Below the pieces are notes generated by a model, which was given only the letters and a program-made list of their open reading frames with translations, had not been told where the DNA came from and ran no database searches. A stretch of DNA of 32,812 bases from TC-15 sp034437275 (GTDB taxonomy: Bacteria > Chloroflexota > Anaerolineae > Aggregatilineales > Aggregatilineaceae), in assembly GCA_034437275.1 (NCBI GenBank), contig DAOTUD010000197.1, forward strand, positions 1 through 32,812, given 5' to 3'. This document shows, one piece after another, positions 15,063-23,195 of the stretch (its first letter is position 1; each line of letters starts with the position of its first letter). Made by a program: the position numbers and the translations under genes.

Positions 15063-15452
15063 ATGCGACACAAAGTAGCCGGAAAACGATTGGGGCGGTC
15101 GCCAGATCATCGTAAGGCATTGCGCCGCAACCTGATCAATGAATTGTTCCACCACGAGCGCATCAAAACTACCGAAGCCAAAGCACGCGCGATTCGTGGC
15201 GAAGCCGAAAAGATGATCACCATCGCCAAGCGCGGGATCGCACACCCGGAAAAATCGCGCGCGGTCCATGCGCGGCGGCTGTTGTTGGCCCGGCTTAACA
15301 ACCGGGAAATCGTCGCCAAAGTGTTCGACGAACTGGCTCCACGCTATGCGGAGCGTCCCGGCGGGTATACCCGCATGTATAAGCTGGGGCTGCGCAACGG
15401 CGACCGGGCCAAGATGGCCTTGCTAGAGCTGGTCGAGGCGGACGAGGAGTAG
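15063..15452 (+). CDS. rplQ: 50S ribosomal protein L17
   Basis: A 129-residue L17, located near the tunnel exit. The start MRHKVAGKRLGRSPDHRKAL and the RRNLINELFHHERIKTTEAK segment are diagnostic. The C-terminal GGYTRMYKLGLRNGDRAKMA is the usual ending. ATG 15063 follows GAGGAAGCT, 16 bp after rpoA. truA starts 6 bp after the stop. Confidence 0.98.
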   Translation: MRHKVAGKRLGRSPDHRKALRRNLINELFHHERIKTTEAKARAIRGEAEKMITIAKRGIAHPEKSRAVHARRLLLARLNNREIVAKVFDELAPRYAERPGGYTRMYKLGLRNGDRAKMALLELVEADEE

Positions 15453-15458
15453 TCGTGT

Positions 15459-16211
15459 GTGACTGCCCGCTACCGCGCAGTGCTGGCCTATGATGGCACA
15501 GCCTACCAGGGCTTCCAGCGTCAGGCGGGCGACACGCCTACTATTCAGGGGGCCATTGAAGACGCGCTGCAGCGGGTGACACGGCAACCCGTGGCCCTGC
15601 TCGGCGCAGGCCGGACGGACAGCGGTGTCCATGCCAGCGGACAGGTGATTGCCTTCGACGTGGCATGGTCACATACGTCGGATGATTTGCAGCGCGCCCT
15701 TAACGCGAACTTGCCGGACGCCGTCGCGCTGCAAACGGTGCAACGGGCAGCGGCAGACTTTCACCCGCGTTTCGACGCCCGCAGCCGCACGTATGAATAT
15801 ATGTTGTATGCTGCGCCGGTACGCCAGCCGCTTCTTAATCGGATGGCCTGGCATGTGCGCCGCGCGCAGCCGCTGAATGTGGCGGCGATGCGGGCCGCTG
15901 CGACCAGCCTGGTCGGGGTGCACGATTTCGCGACGTTCGGCCAGCCGCCGCAGGGCGATAACACGGTACGCGAGGTGCTGCGGTCAACGCTCTGCACGAG
16001 CGCCGGTGAACCACAGACCATCGTGTACACCATCGAGGCCAACGCCTTTTTGTACCGGATGGTGCGGCGTATCGTCGGCGCGTTGGTCCGTGTCGGCAGC
16101 GAGCGGATCACGCCGCAGGAGTTTGAGAAGGCGCTGCACGCGGCAGACAACACCTGGCCCAACCAAACAGCACCCCCAACGGGGCTGTGTTTAGTCAACG
16201 TAAGCTATTGA
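15459..16211 (+). CDS. truA: tRNA pseudouridine(38-40) synthase TruA
   Basis: A 250-residue enzyme that makes pseudouridine in the anticodon stem-loop of many tRNAs. The catalytic Asp is Asp54 in LGAGRTDSGVHASGQV, and other family stretches are YDGTAYQGFQRQ, FHPRFDARSRTYEY and ANAFLYRMVRRIVGALV. The start is GTG at 15459, with GAGGAG at 15444-15449. Nearby in-frame alternatives are few. Its position between rplQ and rplM is common in bacteria. Confidence 0.97.
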   Translation: MTARYRAVLAYDGTAYQGFQRQAGDTPTIQGAIEDALQRVTRQPVALLGAGRTDSGVHASGQVIAFDVAWSHTSDDLQRALNANLPDAVALQTVQRAAADFHPRFDARSRTYEYMLYAAPVRQPLLNRMAWHVRRAQPLNVAAMRAAATSLVGVHDFATFGQPPQGDNTVREVLRSTLCTSAGEPQTIVYTIEANAFLYRMVRRIVGALVRVGSERITPQEFEKALHAADNTWPNQTAPPTGLCLVNVSY

Positions 16212-16246
16212 GACACGCGGGGAGACGCCCGCTGGAGCATGAAATT

Positions 16247-16681
16247 ATGAGGATCAAAACCTACACACCCAAGCCGGAAGACATCCAGCGCGAGTGGTTT
16301 GTGGTAGATGCCAAAGACCAGACGTTAGGGCGTCTCGCCACCCGTATCGCGGCGGTGCTTCGCGGCAAGCACAAACCTATTTTCTCACCCCACGTTGACG
16401 TAGGGGACTACGTCATTGTGCTCAACTGCGATAAGATTCGCGTCACGGGGCGCAAGCTGGACGAGAAGCGCTACTATCGTCATTCGGGCTATCCCGGTGG
16501 TTTTAAGGCTGTTACCTTGCGCGAGATGCTCGCCAAGAACCCGGAGCGCGTGATGTATCAGGCCGTGTACGGGATGCTGCCCAAGAACAAGCTGGGGCGC
16601 AGGATGGCCAAGCGGCTGAAGCCTTATGCTGGCGACAGCCATTCCCATCAGGCACAAAAGCCGAAGTCACTCGATCTGTAA
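16247..16681 (+). CDS. rplM: 50S ribosomal protein L13
   Basis: A 144-residue L13, an early large-subunit assembly protein. It starts MRIKTYTPKPEDIQREWFVV, then DAKDQTLGRLATRIAAVLRG, and contains YRHSGYPGGFK and YGMLPKNKLGRRMAKRLKPY. ATG 16247 has GGAG at 16234-16237 and yields the normal length. The open frame upstream to 16187 overlaps truA and was not used. rpsI follows after 14 bp, the universal L13-S9 pairing. Confidence 0.97.
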   Translation: MRIKTYTPKPEDIQREWFVVDAKDQTLGRLATRIAAVLRGKHKPIFSPHVDVGDYVIVLNCDKIRVTGRKLDEKRYYRHSGYPGGFKAVTLREMLAKNPERVMYQAVYGMLPKNKLGRRMAKRLKPYAGDSHSHQAQKPKSLDL

Positions 16682-16695
16682 AAAGGAAAGAAATT

Positions 16696-17091
16696 ATGGC
16701 GAATCAGTACTATGAAGGCATTGGACGGCGTAAGCACGCGACTGCTCGCGTACGGCTGTGGCCGGGTGGCGATGGCAGTGTGATCATCAACGATAAGCCC
16801 GGCGAGGACTTTCTGCCGCGCGAGGGCGATCTGGACATCGCGCTCGAACCGCTGCGCGTGGTTGGCGAGGAAGCAAGCTACAATGTCACCGTCAAGGTGC
16901 ACGGTGGCGGGATCAGCGGCCAGCGCGACTCGATCAAGCTGGGGCTGGCACGTGCCTTGCTTGAGATTGAACCGGAGTGGCGTAATTCGCTGCGTCAGGG
17001 CGATTTCCTCTCGCGCGATCCGCGCATCAAAGAGCGCAAAAAGCCCGGTCTCAAGCGTGCGCGCAAGGCTCCGACCTACACCAAGCGCTAA
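16696..17091 (+). CDS. rpsI: 30S ribosomal protein S9
   Basis: A 131-residue S9, whose C-terminal tail reaches the P-site tRNA. It shows YYEGIGRRKHATARVRLWPG, HGGGISGQRDSIKLGLARAL and the ending GLKRARKAPTYTKR, with the expected terminal KR. ATG 16696 follows AAAGGAAAG. It is the last gene of the ribosomal cluster; a strong terminator starts 28 nt after the stop. Confidence 0.98.
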   Translation: MANQYYEGIGRRKHATARVRLWPGGDGSVIINDKPGEDFLPREGDLDIALEPLRVVGEEASYNVTVKVHGGGISGQRDSIKLGLARALLEIEPEWRNSLRQGDFLSRDPRIKERKKPGLKRARKAPTYTKR

Positions 17092-17118
17092 GCCGTTCGA
17101 TATCACATCCACAAGACC

Positions 17119-17168
17119 CAGGCAGTTCCTCTCGCCCGCAGCGGCAGAGGACTTGCCTGTTTTTATTT
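17119..17168 (+). terminator. Rho-independent terminator after rpsI
   Basis: CAGGCA (17119-17124) pairs with TGCCTG (17154-17159), and TCCTCT (17127-17132) pairs with AGAGGA (17146-17151), separated by a 2-nt internal loop. TTTTTATTT (17160-17168) follows directly. This closes the ribosomal transcription unit and isolates mazG, whose ribosome binding site begins right after the T-run. Confidence 0.9.
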
Positions 17169-17181
17169 AGGAGCGTTCGCC

Positions 17182-18282
17182 ATGTCAATCGCCAATGTGT
17201 TTCCCCTGCTGGAGGCCGCCATGCAGGCCCTGGCACTCGATGAGGCGTCCGGTGTGCAGCTTTATGATGCGGCGCAGATGGAGGAGCAGCACCATCCCCA
17301 GTTTTCGCCTGACCTGGCGACGTTTCTCGCGCTGCCGGCTGCGCCAAACTGGGCGCATATCCAGCGGGTGTTGCTCAACCAGTACCCCGCCGACCAGGCC
17401 CTGGTCTTGCTGCGCCAGGAGAAGGATGGTTCGCTTGAGACGTTCGCGCTGTCCGTGAGCGCCCTGGATCAGCAGTCCGGCCAGTGGGCGCTCTTGTATA
17501 TTGCCCCGCTGCCGGTCGCCGGGAGTTTCGAGCGCTTCCAGCAAACGATTGCCCATCTGCGCGCGCCGGAAGGCTGCCCCTGGGACCAGAAACAAACGCA
17601 CGAATCGCTGCGCCCCTACTTGCTGGAAGAGACCTACGAAGTGCTGGATGCATTGGACAGCGGCGATCCTGACGCCTTGCGCGAGGAACTGGGCGACCTG
17701 CTGCTCCAGATCGTGCTGCACAGCCAGATCGCGGTCGAGGCGAGCGAGTTTACGATGGCGGATGTCATCAGCGCGATCAACACGAAACTCATCCGGCGGC
17801 ACCCACATGTGTGGGGTAATATCCAGGTCAACGACGAGAACGATGTCAAGGTCAACTGGGACCGGCTCAAGCAGCAGGAGAAAAATGGCACGCGCCAGTC
17901 GCGGCTGGATGGGGTGTCGAAGTCACTCCCGGCGCTGTCACAGGCCTACAGTTACCAGGATCGTGCGGCGCGGGTGAAGTTTGACTGGGCGACGATTGAA
18001 CCGGTGATCGCCAAAGTGCATGAGGAACTCGACGAACTGCTCACGGCGGAGGACGATGACAACCGGGCCAAAGAGACCGGCGATCTGCTGTTTGCGGTGG
18101 TCAACCTGGCGCGCTGGTTTGGCGTTGCGCCGGAGTCCGCGCTGCGGGATGCCAACGCGCGCTTCTATCGCCGCTTCCACTACATCGAGCAGCAGGCCGC
18201 CGCCCAACAGCGTGACATCGAGAGTATGTCCCTCGACGAAATGGACGCGCTGTGGGACGATGCCAAGTCCAACGGCCTCTGA
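17182..18282 (+). CDS. mazG: MazG-family nucleoside triphosphate pyrophosphohydrolase
   Basis: A 366-residue protein with a tandem MazG region from about residue 115, which hydrolyses NTPs to NMP and pyrophosphate and is thought to clean up non-canonical nucleotides. The first module opens with FQQTIAHLRAPEGCPWDQKQ and has EETYEVLDAL and EELGDLLLQIVLHSQ; the second has EELDELL and ETGDLLFAVVNLARW, with Glu and Asp metal positions kept. Residues 1-110 resemble the linker and tail of the tetrapyrrole-methylase domain fused to MazG in YabN-like proteins, but no SAM-binding half is present. That resemblance is from memory. ATG 17182 follows AGGAG near 17169. Confidence 0.9.
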   Translation: MSIANVFPLLEAAMQALALDEASGVQLYDAAQMEEQHHPQFSPDLATFLALPAAPNWAHIQRVLLNQYPADQALVLLRQEKDGSLETFALSVSALDQQSGQWALLYIAPLPVAGSFERFQQTIAHLRAPEGCPWDQKQTHESLRPYLLEETYEVLDALDSGDPDALREELGDLLLQIVLHSQIAVEASEFTMADVISAINTKLIRRHPHVWGNIQVNDENDVKVNWDRLKQQEKNGTRQSRLDGVSKSLPALSQAYSYQDRAARVKFDWATIEPVIAKVHEELDELLTAEDDDNRAKETGDLLFAVVNLARWFGVAPESALRDANARFYRRFHYIEQQAAAQQRDIESMSLDEMDALWDDAKSNGL

Positions 18283-18312
18283 CCGTGTCGTTAGCCAGCA
18301 CAGCCGGATAAT

Positions 18313-18343
18313 ACAAAAAGCGCCTGACTGGTTTCAGGCGCTT
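18313..18343 (-). terminator. Terminator of tRNA-Leu
   Basis: Read on the minus strand, a perfect 10-bp stem AAGCGCCTGA/TCAGGCGCTT (arms at 18334-18343 and 18318-18327) with a 6-nt loop is followed by TTTTTGT. It lies 8 nt past the tRNA 3' end. The + strand lacks a T-run here, so it should act mainly on the tRNA transcript. Confidence 0.85.
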
Positions 18344-18351
18344 GGTGAATA

Positions 18352-18434
<83 letters not shown>

Positions 18435-18449
18435 CTGGCAACCGCTAGA

Positions 18450-18479
18450 AGTGTAGCACGACTGGGGCGCGTCCGTCAA
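18450..18479 (-). promoter_or_regulatory. Promoter of tRNA-Leu
   Basis: On the minus strand TTGACG (18474-18479) and TACACT (18450-18455) are 18 bp apart, with a TGC extended -10 before TACACT. The -10 lies 15 nt upstream of the tRNA 5' end, so the primary transcript would have a leader of only a few bases. Confidence 0.75.
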
Positions 18480-18493
18480 TGCAGAATGCTCGC

Positions 18494-19978
18494 CTAGAAA
18501 CTCTGGCGCAGCACCCATTCCACCACGCGCGGTGTAGCCGTCACTTCGAGAATGCCGGCGATGATGATCAGCGGCAGCACCACGCCGACAAACAGCTTGA
18601 CCGCATCGCCCAACGCCTTGACCCAGGCTTCGCCGACGGTGATCCCTTCTGGCGGGCGCGTGATGATGCTGCCCAGTCGCAGCGCAGCGGCTCCGGCGAT
18701 CAGAATGGCGGGGATTTCGACGAGGCCGTGCGGGATGACTGCCATGAAGAACGGCAGCGGAGTCAGGTCGGACATGGTGACTTGCGCCAGGATGAACCCT
18801 AAAATCCCGAACGGCACCATGATCAGGATGATGGACATCACGCCAAATGTGAAGATCGCCAGCGTCAACGCGGCGAGCAGCACGCGCATGTTCTGCACCA
18901 CTGCAAACAGGATCAACTGCGGGTTATTCTGCCCCAGTTCGAACCAGGATTGCAGATTTTCGAGCAGCGTTTCGTCGTTGGCCTGGAAGTCATCCAGCGG
19001 GATCGTCCAGTGATAGGCGGCAATCCACCCGCTGATAAACGCGACCACGATGCAGAACAGGATCACCAGCATCGCGCCGCGCAGCTGCCGGATGGCCGGG
19101 AAGACGCTCAGCCGGTACCAGCGCCACAGTGTGACGTTGCCTTCCAGTGGGCCGCGAAACTGCGCCCAGAAGACGCGCCAGGCCCAGCGCAGGTTGATCT
19201 GGTCCAAAGAGCGACCCAGCAGTTCTTCGCGGTTGAAAATGCGCGCGCCCATGCGGATCAACAGCACCACCGTCACCAGCAGCCCCAGCATGATATACCA
19301 CAGCAGATAGCGGCGGTGGGGCTGCACCATGATGATGCTTTCCATGATCACCAGCATCGACACCGGGATAATGATGAAGCTCGCCAGCAGGTTGGCCGCC
19401 CGGGTCGAGGTGGTCTGGCTGGACACCACCACTGCGCCGGTGACCATGACCAGCGCCTGCACGGTGGTCAACAGGACGATTTGAGCCACGAGCACCACTG
19501 ACGGACGCCACTGTTGTTCGCCAAAGATCAGCCCCGCCATGTAGATCGTCATGCCGCTGTAGCTCGCCAGCAGTGGCGGCAGCATCGCCGAGAAGGTCTT
19601 GCCCAGGTAAAGCTCGGTGTTGGTCAATGGGGTGGACAGCAGCGGTTCCAGGCTCAGCCGTTCTTTTTCGCCCACAAACGTCTCGAGCGCGATCACCAGC
19701 GAGATCGACACCGGAAAGAAACCGACGATCATCGGCATCAACGGCAGCAGCGCGGGCAGCAGGTCCTCGGCCCCATTATCCTCGAAAAAGCCGGTGAACA
19801 TCGTCGTCATGCCGTTCGCCAGCAGCGGGAAGATCAGCGTCAGCAAAAAGATCGGGATCATGATCCGCCAGTCGCGCAGGCTGTCGCGCACCTCGCGGCG
19901 GGTGACGATCAGCGCGTTTTGCAATGTCTGCCGGAACAGGGCGGTTTTACTGTGTTCGGGGACTGCTGCGGTTGCCAT
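18494..19978 (-). CDS. ABC-2 type transporter permease (NatB-like)
   Basis: A 494-residue integral membrane protein. Near the N-terminus is a cytoplasmic stretch ending VRDSLRDWRIMIPIFLL, entering the first membrane helix. A large extracytoplasmic segment follows, then several hydrophobic segments, and the end contains a group of helices including VKLFVGVVLPLIIIAGILEV. The layout fits ABC-2 exporter permeases of the NatB/YhaP kind. It starts inside the 3' end of the upstream ATPase gene (32-bp overlap), so the two form an exporter. Substrate is unknown. No terminator is seen after the stop before the tRNA promoter. Confidence 0.85.
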   Translation of the reverse strand: MATAAVPEHSKTALFRQTLQNALIVTRREVRDSLRDWRIMIPIFLLTLIFPLLANGMTTMFTGFFEDNGAEDLLPALLPLMPMIVGFFPVSISLVIALETFVGEKERLSLEPLLSTPLTNTELYLGKTFSAMLPPLLASYSGMTIYMAGLIFGEQQWRPSVVLVAQIVLLTTVQALVMVTGAVVVSSQTTSTRAANLLASFIIIPVSMLVIMESIIMVQPHRRYLLWYIMLGLLVTVVLLIRMGARIFNREELLGRSLDQINLRWAWRVFWAQFRGPLEGNVTLWRWYRLSVFPAIRQLRGAMLVILFCIVVAFISGWIAAYHWTIPLDDFQANDETLLENLQSWFELGQNNPQLILFAVVQNMRVLLAALTLAIFTFGVMSIILIMVPFGILGFILAQVTMSDLTPLPFFMAVIPHGLVEIPAILIAGAAALRLGSIITRPPEGITVGEAWVKALGDAVKLFVGVVLPLIIIAGILEVTATPRVVEWVLRQSF

Positions 19979-20906
19979 CGGCTTCCTGTCCTTCGTCTTC
20001 TTCTACAATTTGCAAATATACATCTTCCAACGTTTTGGATACTTCGCTCAGCGTTACCACATCAATGCCGGCCCCCATCAGCTTGCGGAGCACCTGCGGA
20101 TTGTCGATTTGCGGCTGGGGCGTCCGGTAGCGCAGCCACGCCGCGCCGTGTTCCACCACCTCGACAATCCCACACAGTTCATCGACCGCGCCGTTCAGGT
20201 GATCGGTCAGATGCAGTTCCATCAGCGGGTTGCCGACGAACCGCCGCGAAAGTTCGCGGAAACTGCCGTTAGCGATGATCCGTCCCTGGCGGATCACGGC
20301 GATCCGGTCCGCTAGATTCTGCGCTTCGGTCAGGTTGTGGGTGGTGATGGCGATGGTGCGCTCTTCGCGGCGCAGGTCTTTGATCGATTCGCGGACCAGC
20401 TTGGCGCTCTGCGGGTCCATCGCGGAGGTCGGCTCGTCGAGCAGCAGCACGGGCGGATCGTGGAGCATGGCGCGCACCAGCGCCAGCTTTTGCTTCATCC
20501 CCTTGGAGTATTCGCCCAGCCGCTTGTTCAGCGCGTCCCCCAGCCCGAAGTGAGCCATCAACGCCTGCGGGCGGTGCGCGCGTTCGTCCGGCGAGAGGTG
20601 GTACACGCGCGCGAAGAAGTCCAGGTATTCCTGGGCTTTCATGCGCTGGTACAGCCCGTGCTGCTCGGTGAGCACGCCGACATGCGAGCGCACCTGGGTA
20701 GCTTGGGTGGTCACATCGAAGCCGGCGATGCGGGCGGTGCCCGCGTTGGGACGCAGGATGGACGTCAACATGCGGATGGTCGTCGTCTTCCCGGCCCCGT
20801 TCGGCCCCAGCAGCGCGAAGATAGTGCCCGGCTCCACCCGGAAGGAAACGTGATCAACAGCCAGGAAGTCGTTGAAATATTTCGTTAAGTTGTGTGTCTC
20901 GATCAT
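19947..20906 (-). CDS. ABC transporter ATP-binding protein (NatA-like)
   Basis: A 319-residue ATPase that would power the overlapping permease. Walker A is GPNGAGKT (34-41), the signature is YSKGMKQ (133-139), Walker B is VLLLDEPTSAMDP (153-165) and the switch His is His190 (ITTHN). The YSKGM variant of LSGGQ is common in the ABC-2 exporter ATPases. Residues after about 210 form a C-terminal extension typical of NatA/CcmA-like proteins. ATG 20906 has only a weak ribosome binding site. A GATAAT at 20935-20940 could be a -10, without a good -35. Confidence 0.92.
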   Translation of the reverse strand: MIETHNLTKYFNDFLAVDHVSFRVEPGTIFALLGPNGAGKTTTIRMLTSILRPNAGTARIAGFDVTTQATQVRSHVGVLTEQHGLYQRMKAQEYLDFFARVYHLSPDERAHRPQALMAHFGLGDALNKRLGEYSKGMKQKLALVRAMLHDPPVLLLDEPTSAMDPQSAKLVRESIKDLRREERTIAITTHNLTEAQNLADRIAVIRQGRIIANGSFRELSRRFVGNPLMELHLTDHLNGAVDELCGIVEVVEHGAAWLRYRTPQPQIDNPQVLRKLMGAGIDVVTLSEVSKTLEDVYLQIVEEDEGQEADGNRSSPRTQ

Positions 20907-21000
20907 ATATCACTACCTGTACTCACTCAGCCCTATTATCTATGATCGCGTAATTCAGCTCACCATCCCGTGAAATTTTCCTGAAAACGTTGGACATGGG

Positions 21001-21025
21001 AAACAAGACAGGCACGTGGTGCGCC
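21001..21025 (-). terminator. Possible weak terminator after lgt
   Basis: On the minus strand, about 3 nt after the lgt stop, a GCAC/GTGC-centred stem with flanking GG/CC (21011-21025) is followed after a short gap by TCTTGTTT (21001-21008). The stem is imperfect and the T-run broken, so confidence is low. The 121-nt spacer to the ABC ATPase also holds that gene's presumed promoter. Confidence 0.3.
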
Positions 21026-21027
21026 CG

Positions 21028-21882
21028 TCAGGTGGTTTGTGATTCGCCCCTGGCCGATAACCGCTGCCACAGCGATCGCAGGGCTTCCCTGTGCCGAAAA
21101 GCCAGCACGCCTGCCGCGATCACGGCGACGGCAGCGCTGAACGCCTGCGATACATTCACGTCGCCAACCATGGTCACTTCCAGCCGCAGGAACTCCAGCA
21201 AGAACCGCGCGACCGGATAGGCGATCAGGTACATCAGGATGAAGTCACCTGTCTTCAGCCGGTCTCGGTACCGCAGCCACAGCGCCAGCAGCACCCCAAA
21301 CGTGAGCAGATTCCACAACGATTCGTACAGAAACAGCGGGTGAAAGCGCGTGCCCTCGGCATAGTTGGGGTTGTTGATGTTCAGGCCCCAGGGCAGGTTG
21401 GTCGGCTCGCCGTAAAGCTCCTCGTTGACGAAGTTCCCCCAGCGCCCGATGGCCTGCCCCAGCGGTACCGTGACCGCCACCATATCCAGCCAGTTGATGA
21501 TATTCAGCCGATTCCGGTAGGCGTAGATGATTACGCCCAACGCGCCGCCGATCACGGCCCCGAAGATTGACAGACCACCTTCCCAGATGATGAACGGCCC
21601 TTCGTGCAGATCGAAGGGGTGTGTCAGGTACCATTCTGCCGACCGTGTCGAGTTGATCGAGGGGAAGAACACGTGCCACAGCCGGGCGAAGATCACCGCC
21701 AGCACGACCACCCAGAGCACACCATTCCACACGTGGTCGGGGTCGCGCTCGTCGCGCCTGGCCATCCAGGCGACCACGCCCGTCGCGGCCAGGATGCCCA
21801 ATACAATGATCAGCCCGTACCAGTGAAAGGTCAGATTCAGGTCAAATAGCTCTATGTCTAGCCCCTGCCGGTCAATGCTCAT
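21028..21882 (-). CDS. lgt: Prolipoprotein diacylglyceryl transferase
   Basis: A 284-residue membrane enzyme that transfers diacylglycerol from phosphatidylglycerol to the lipobox Cys of prolipoproteins. It carries the Lgt signature GRWGNFVNEELYGEPT and the upstream EGGLSIFGAVIGGALGV, with about seven hydrophobic segments. The ATG at 21882 (MSIDRQGLDIELFD) overlaps the upstream gene's stop as ATGA and gives normal length. The frame stays open back to 21975 but that part lies in the neighbour. IFG stands where many relatives have IHG. Confidence 0.95.
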   Translation of the reverse strand: MSIDRQGLDIELFDLNLTFHWYGLIIVLGILAATGVVAWMARRDERDPDHVWNGVLWVVVLAVIFARLWHVFFPSINSTRSAEWYLTHPFDLHEGPFIIWEGGLSIFGAVIGGALGVIIYAYRNRLNIINWLDMVAVTVPLGQAIGRWGNFVNEELYGEPTNLPWGLNINNPNYAEGTRFHPLFLYESLWNLLTFGVLLALWLRYRDRLKTGDFILMYLIAYPVARFLLEFLRLEVTMVGDVNVSQAFSAAVAVIAAGVLAFRHREALRSLWQRLSARGESQTT

Positions 21883-22511
21883 GTGATGTTGGTTCCTTCC
21901 TGCTGCTTGAGCACACGATATACATGCCATACCCGCTGCACAACGGTCAGATGCGTACCGATTGCCAGAATCCACAGCCCCGGGATCACCAGCCCGGTGA
22001 GCAGCATGATCAGGATGATGCCGATCCGTTCCATCCGGGTGAACAGCCCGACCTTACAATCCACGCGTAGTCCCTCCGCCCGCGCCCGCACGTAGCTGAC
22101 CAGGATCGACCCCAGCAAGGCACCCATGCTCAGCAGCATGGCGGTGTGATGGCTGTCCTGGCTGTAGTAGAACGCCAGCCCCATGAAGATGAACCCGTCG
22201 GCGTAGCGATCCAGCGTCGAGTCGAACAGTGCGCCGAATTTGCCCTGGCGCTGCATGGCGCGGGCCACCGCCCCGTCCAGGACATCGAGGGAAGCGCCGG
22301 CCAGCATGATGATCGCCGCCCAGAAGAAATGCCCTTGTGAGGCTGCAATGGCGGCCCCGGCGACGATCAGCAGGCCGACAAATGTGATCGCGTCGGGATG
22401 TACGCCCCACCGGTGCAGTCGTTGGCCCAGCCGGGACGTAAGGCCCCCGGTGTAGTGGCGAACCCGGTCGGTTAGCGTGTGGAACTGTGATGAGCTGTTT
22501 TCTTGTGACAT
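21879..22511 (-). CDS. CDP-alcohol phosphatidyltransferase family protein
   Basis: A 210-residue membrane protein. The complete family motif D-x2-D-G-x2-A-R-x8-G-x3-D-x3-D is visible: Asp76, Asp79, Gly80, Ala83, Arg84, Gly93, Asp97 and Asp101. Hydrophobic segments lie around residues 42-75 and 105-195. Such enzymes join a CDP-linked lipid to an alcohol (glycerol phosphate, inositol phosphate or similar). The acceptor cannot be told; PgsA or a phosphatidylinositol-phosphate-synthase-like role are both possible. It is coupled by ATGA to lgt, which uses phosphatidylglycerol. Confidence 0.9.
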   Translation of the reverse strand: MSQENSSSQFHTLTDRVRHYTGGLTSRLGQRLHRWGVHPDAITFVGLLIVAGAAIAASQGHFFWAAIIMLAGASLDVLDGAVARAMQRQGKFGALFDSTLDRYADGFIFMGLAFYYSQDSHHTAMLLSMGALLGSILVSYVRARAEGLRVDCKVGLFTRMERIGIILIMLLTGLVIPGLWILAIGTHLTVVQRVWHVYRVLKQQEGTNIT

Positions 22512-22541
22512 GCGTTTGTTTTCCTGACCTTGTCTCGGCCA

Positions 22542-23195
22542 CTAAAACAGGCTGAGCTGCTGCGGGGGCGGCGGGTCGTCTTCAATCGTGCCGCCGGCCT
22601 GCTCGATGTCTTCAAGCAGAGTCAGGATGCGATTGAAGTCTTCCTGCATAACGGGACGCAGCTTGGGGTTGCGCAAAATGGCCGCCGGATGATACAGCGG
22701 GTAGTAAACGCGGTTGTTGGCGCGTTTGGGCTGGCCGTGGATTTTGGAGATGCGCGCCGACTTGGAAAAGAACAACGCCATACTGAAGCGGCCCAACGTG
22801 GCGACGATCTTCGGATGGATGATGTCGGCCTGGCGTTTCAGGTAGGCAGGCACGCAGGTGTCGATCTCGGGGGGCTGCGGATCGCGGTTCCCCGGCGGGC
22901 GGCATTTCACCACGTTGGTGATGAACACGTCCTCCCGCGAGAGGTTGATCGATTGCAGCAGTTGGTCGAGATATTTGCCGGATGCTCCTACGAAAGGCAA
23001 CCCTTGCTTATCTTCATGAAAACCGGGGGCTTCGCCAATGAACATAATATCGGCATCGGCCCGGCCCGCCCCAGGCACCGCATTGGTACGCCCGCTGTGC
23101 AGCGGGCACTGCTGGCAGGCGCGGATTTCGGCAGCAATGGCATCGAGGGCTTCCTGCCGTTCTTCCAGACTCATCGTTTCATCAAACACAATCAT
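22542..23195 (-). CDS. Type 4 uracil-DNA glycosylase (iron-sulfur)
   Basis: A 217-residue family 4 glycosylase that removes uracil from DNA. The four 4Fe-4S cysteines are visible as Cys27 and Cys30 (CQQC), Cys98 (KCRPPGNRDP) and Cys114. The active-site motifs are GEAPG (54-58) and HPAA (169-172). The C-terminus is QQLSLF, a match to the bacterial sliding-clamp binding consensus QL(S/D)LF. The ATG directly follows the rimI stop, and CAGGAG precedes that stop closely. A later in-frame ATG (MSLEERQ) is an alternative start. Confidence 0.95.
   Translation of the reverse strand: MIVFDETMSLEERQEALDAIAAEIRACQQCPLHSGRTNAVPGAGRADADIMFIGEAPGFHEDKQGLPFVGASGKYLDQLLQSINLSREDVFITNVVKCRPPGNRDPQPPEIDTCVPAYLKRQADIIHPKIVATLGRFSMALFFSKSARISKIHGQPKRANNRVYYPLYHPAAILRNPKLRPVMQEDFNRILTLLEDIEQAGGTIEDDPPPPQQLSLF

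Noticed and set aside
16187..16246. Extended L13 start within truA
   Set aside because: The extension overlaps the truA end and has no L13 similarity; ATG 16247 has a ribosome binding site.
18318..18343. Hairpin as a terminator for mazG on the + strand
   Set aside because: The stem is perfect, but on the + strand no T-run follows; the T-run is on the minus strand, so it belongs to tRNA-Leu.
18950..19501. Long + strand open frame within the ABC permease gene
   Set aside because: It is the antisense shadow of a clear membrane permease; its product is rich in Gln, Arg and His with no recognisable motif.
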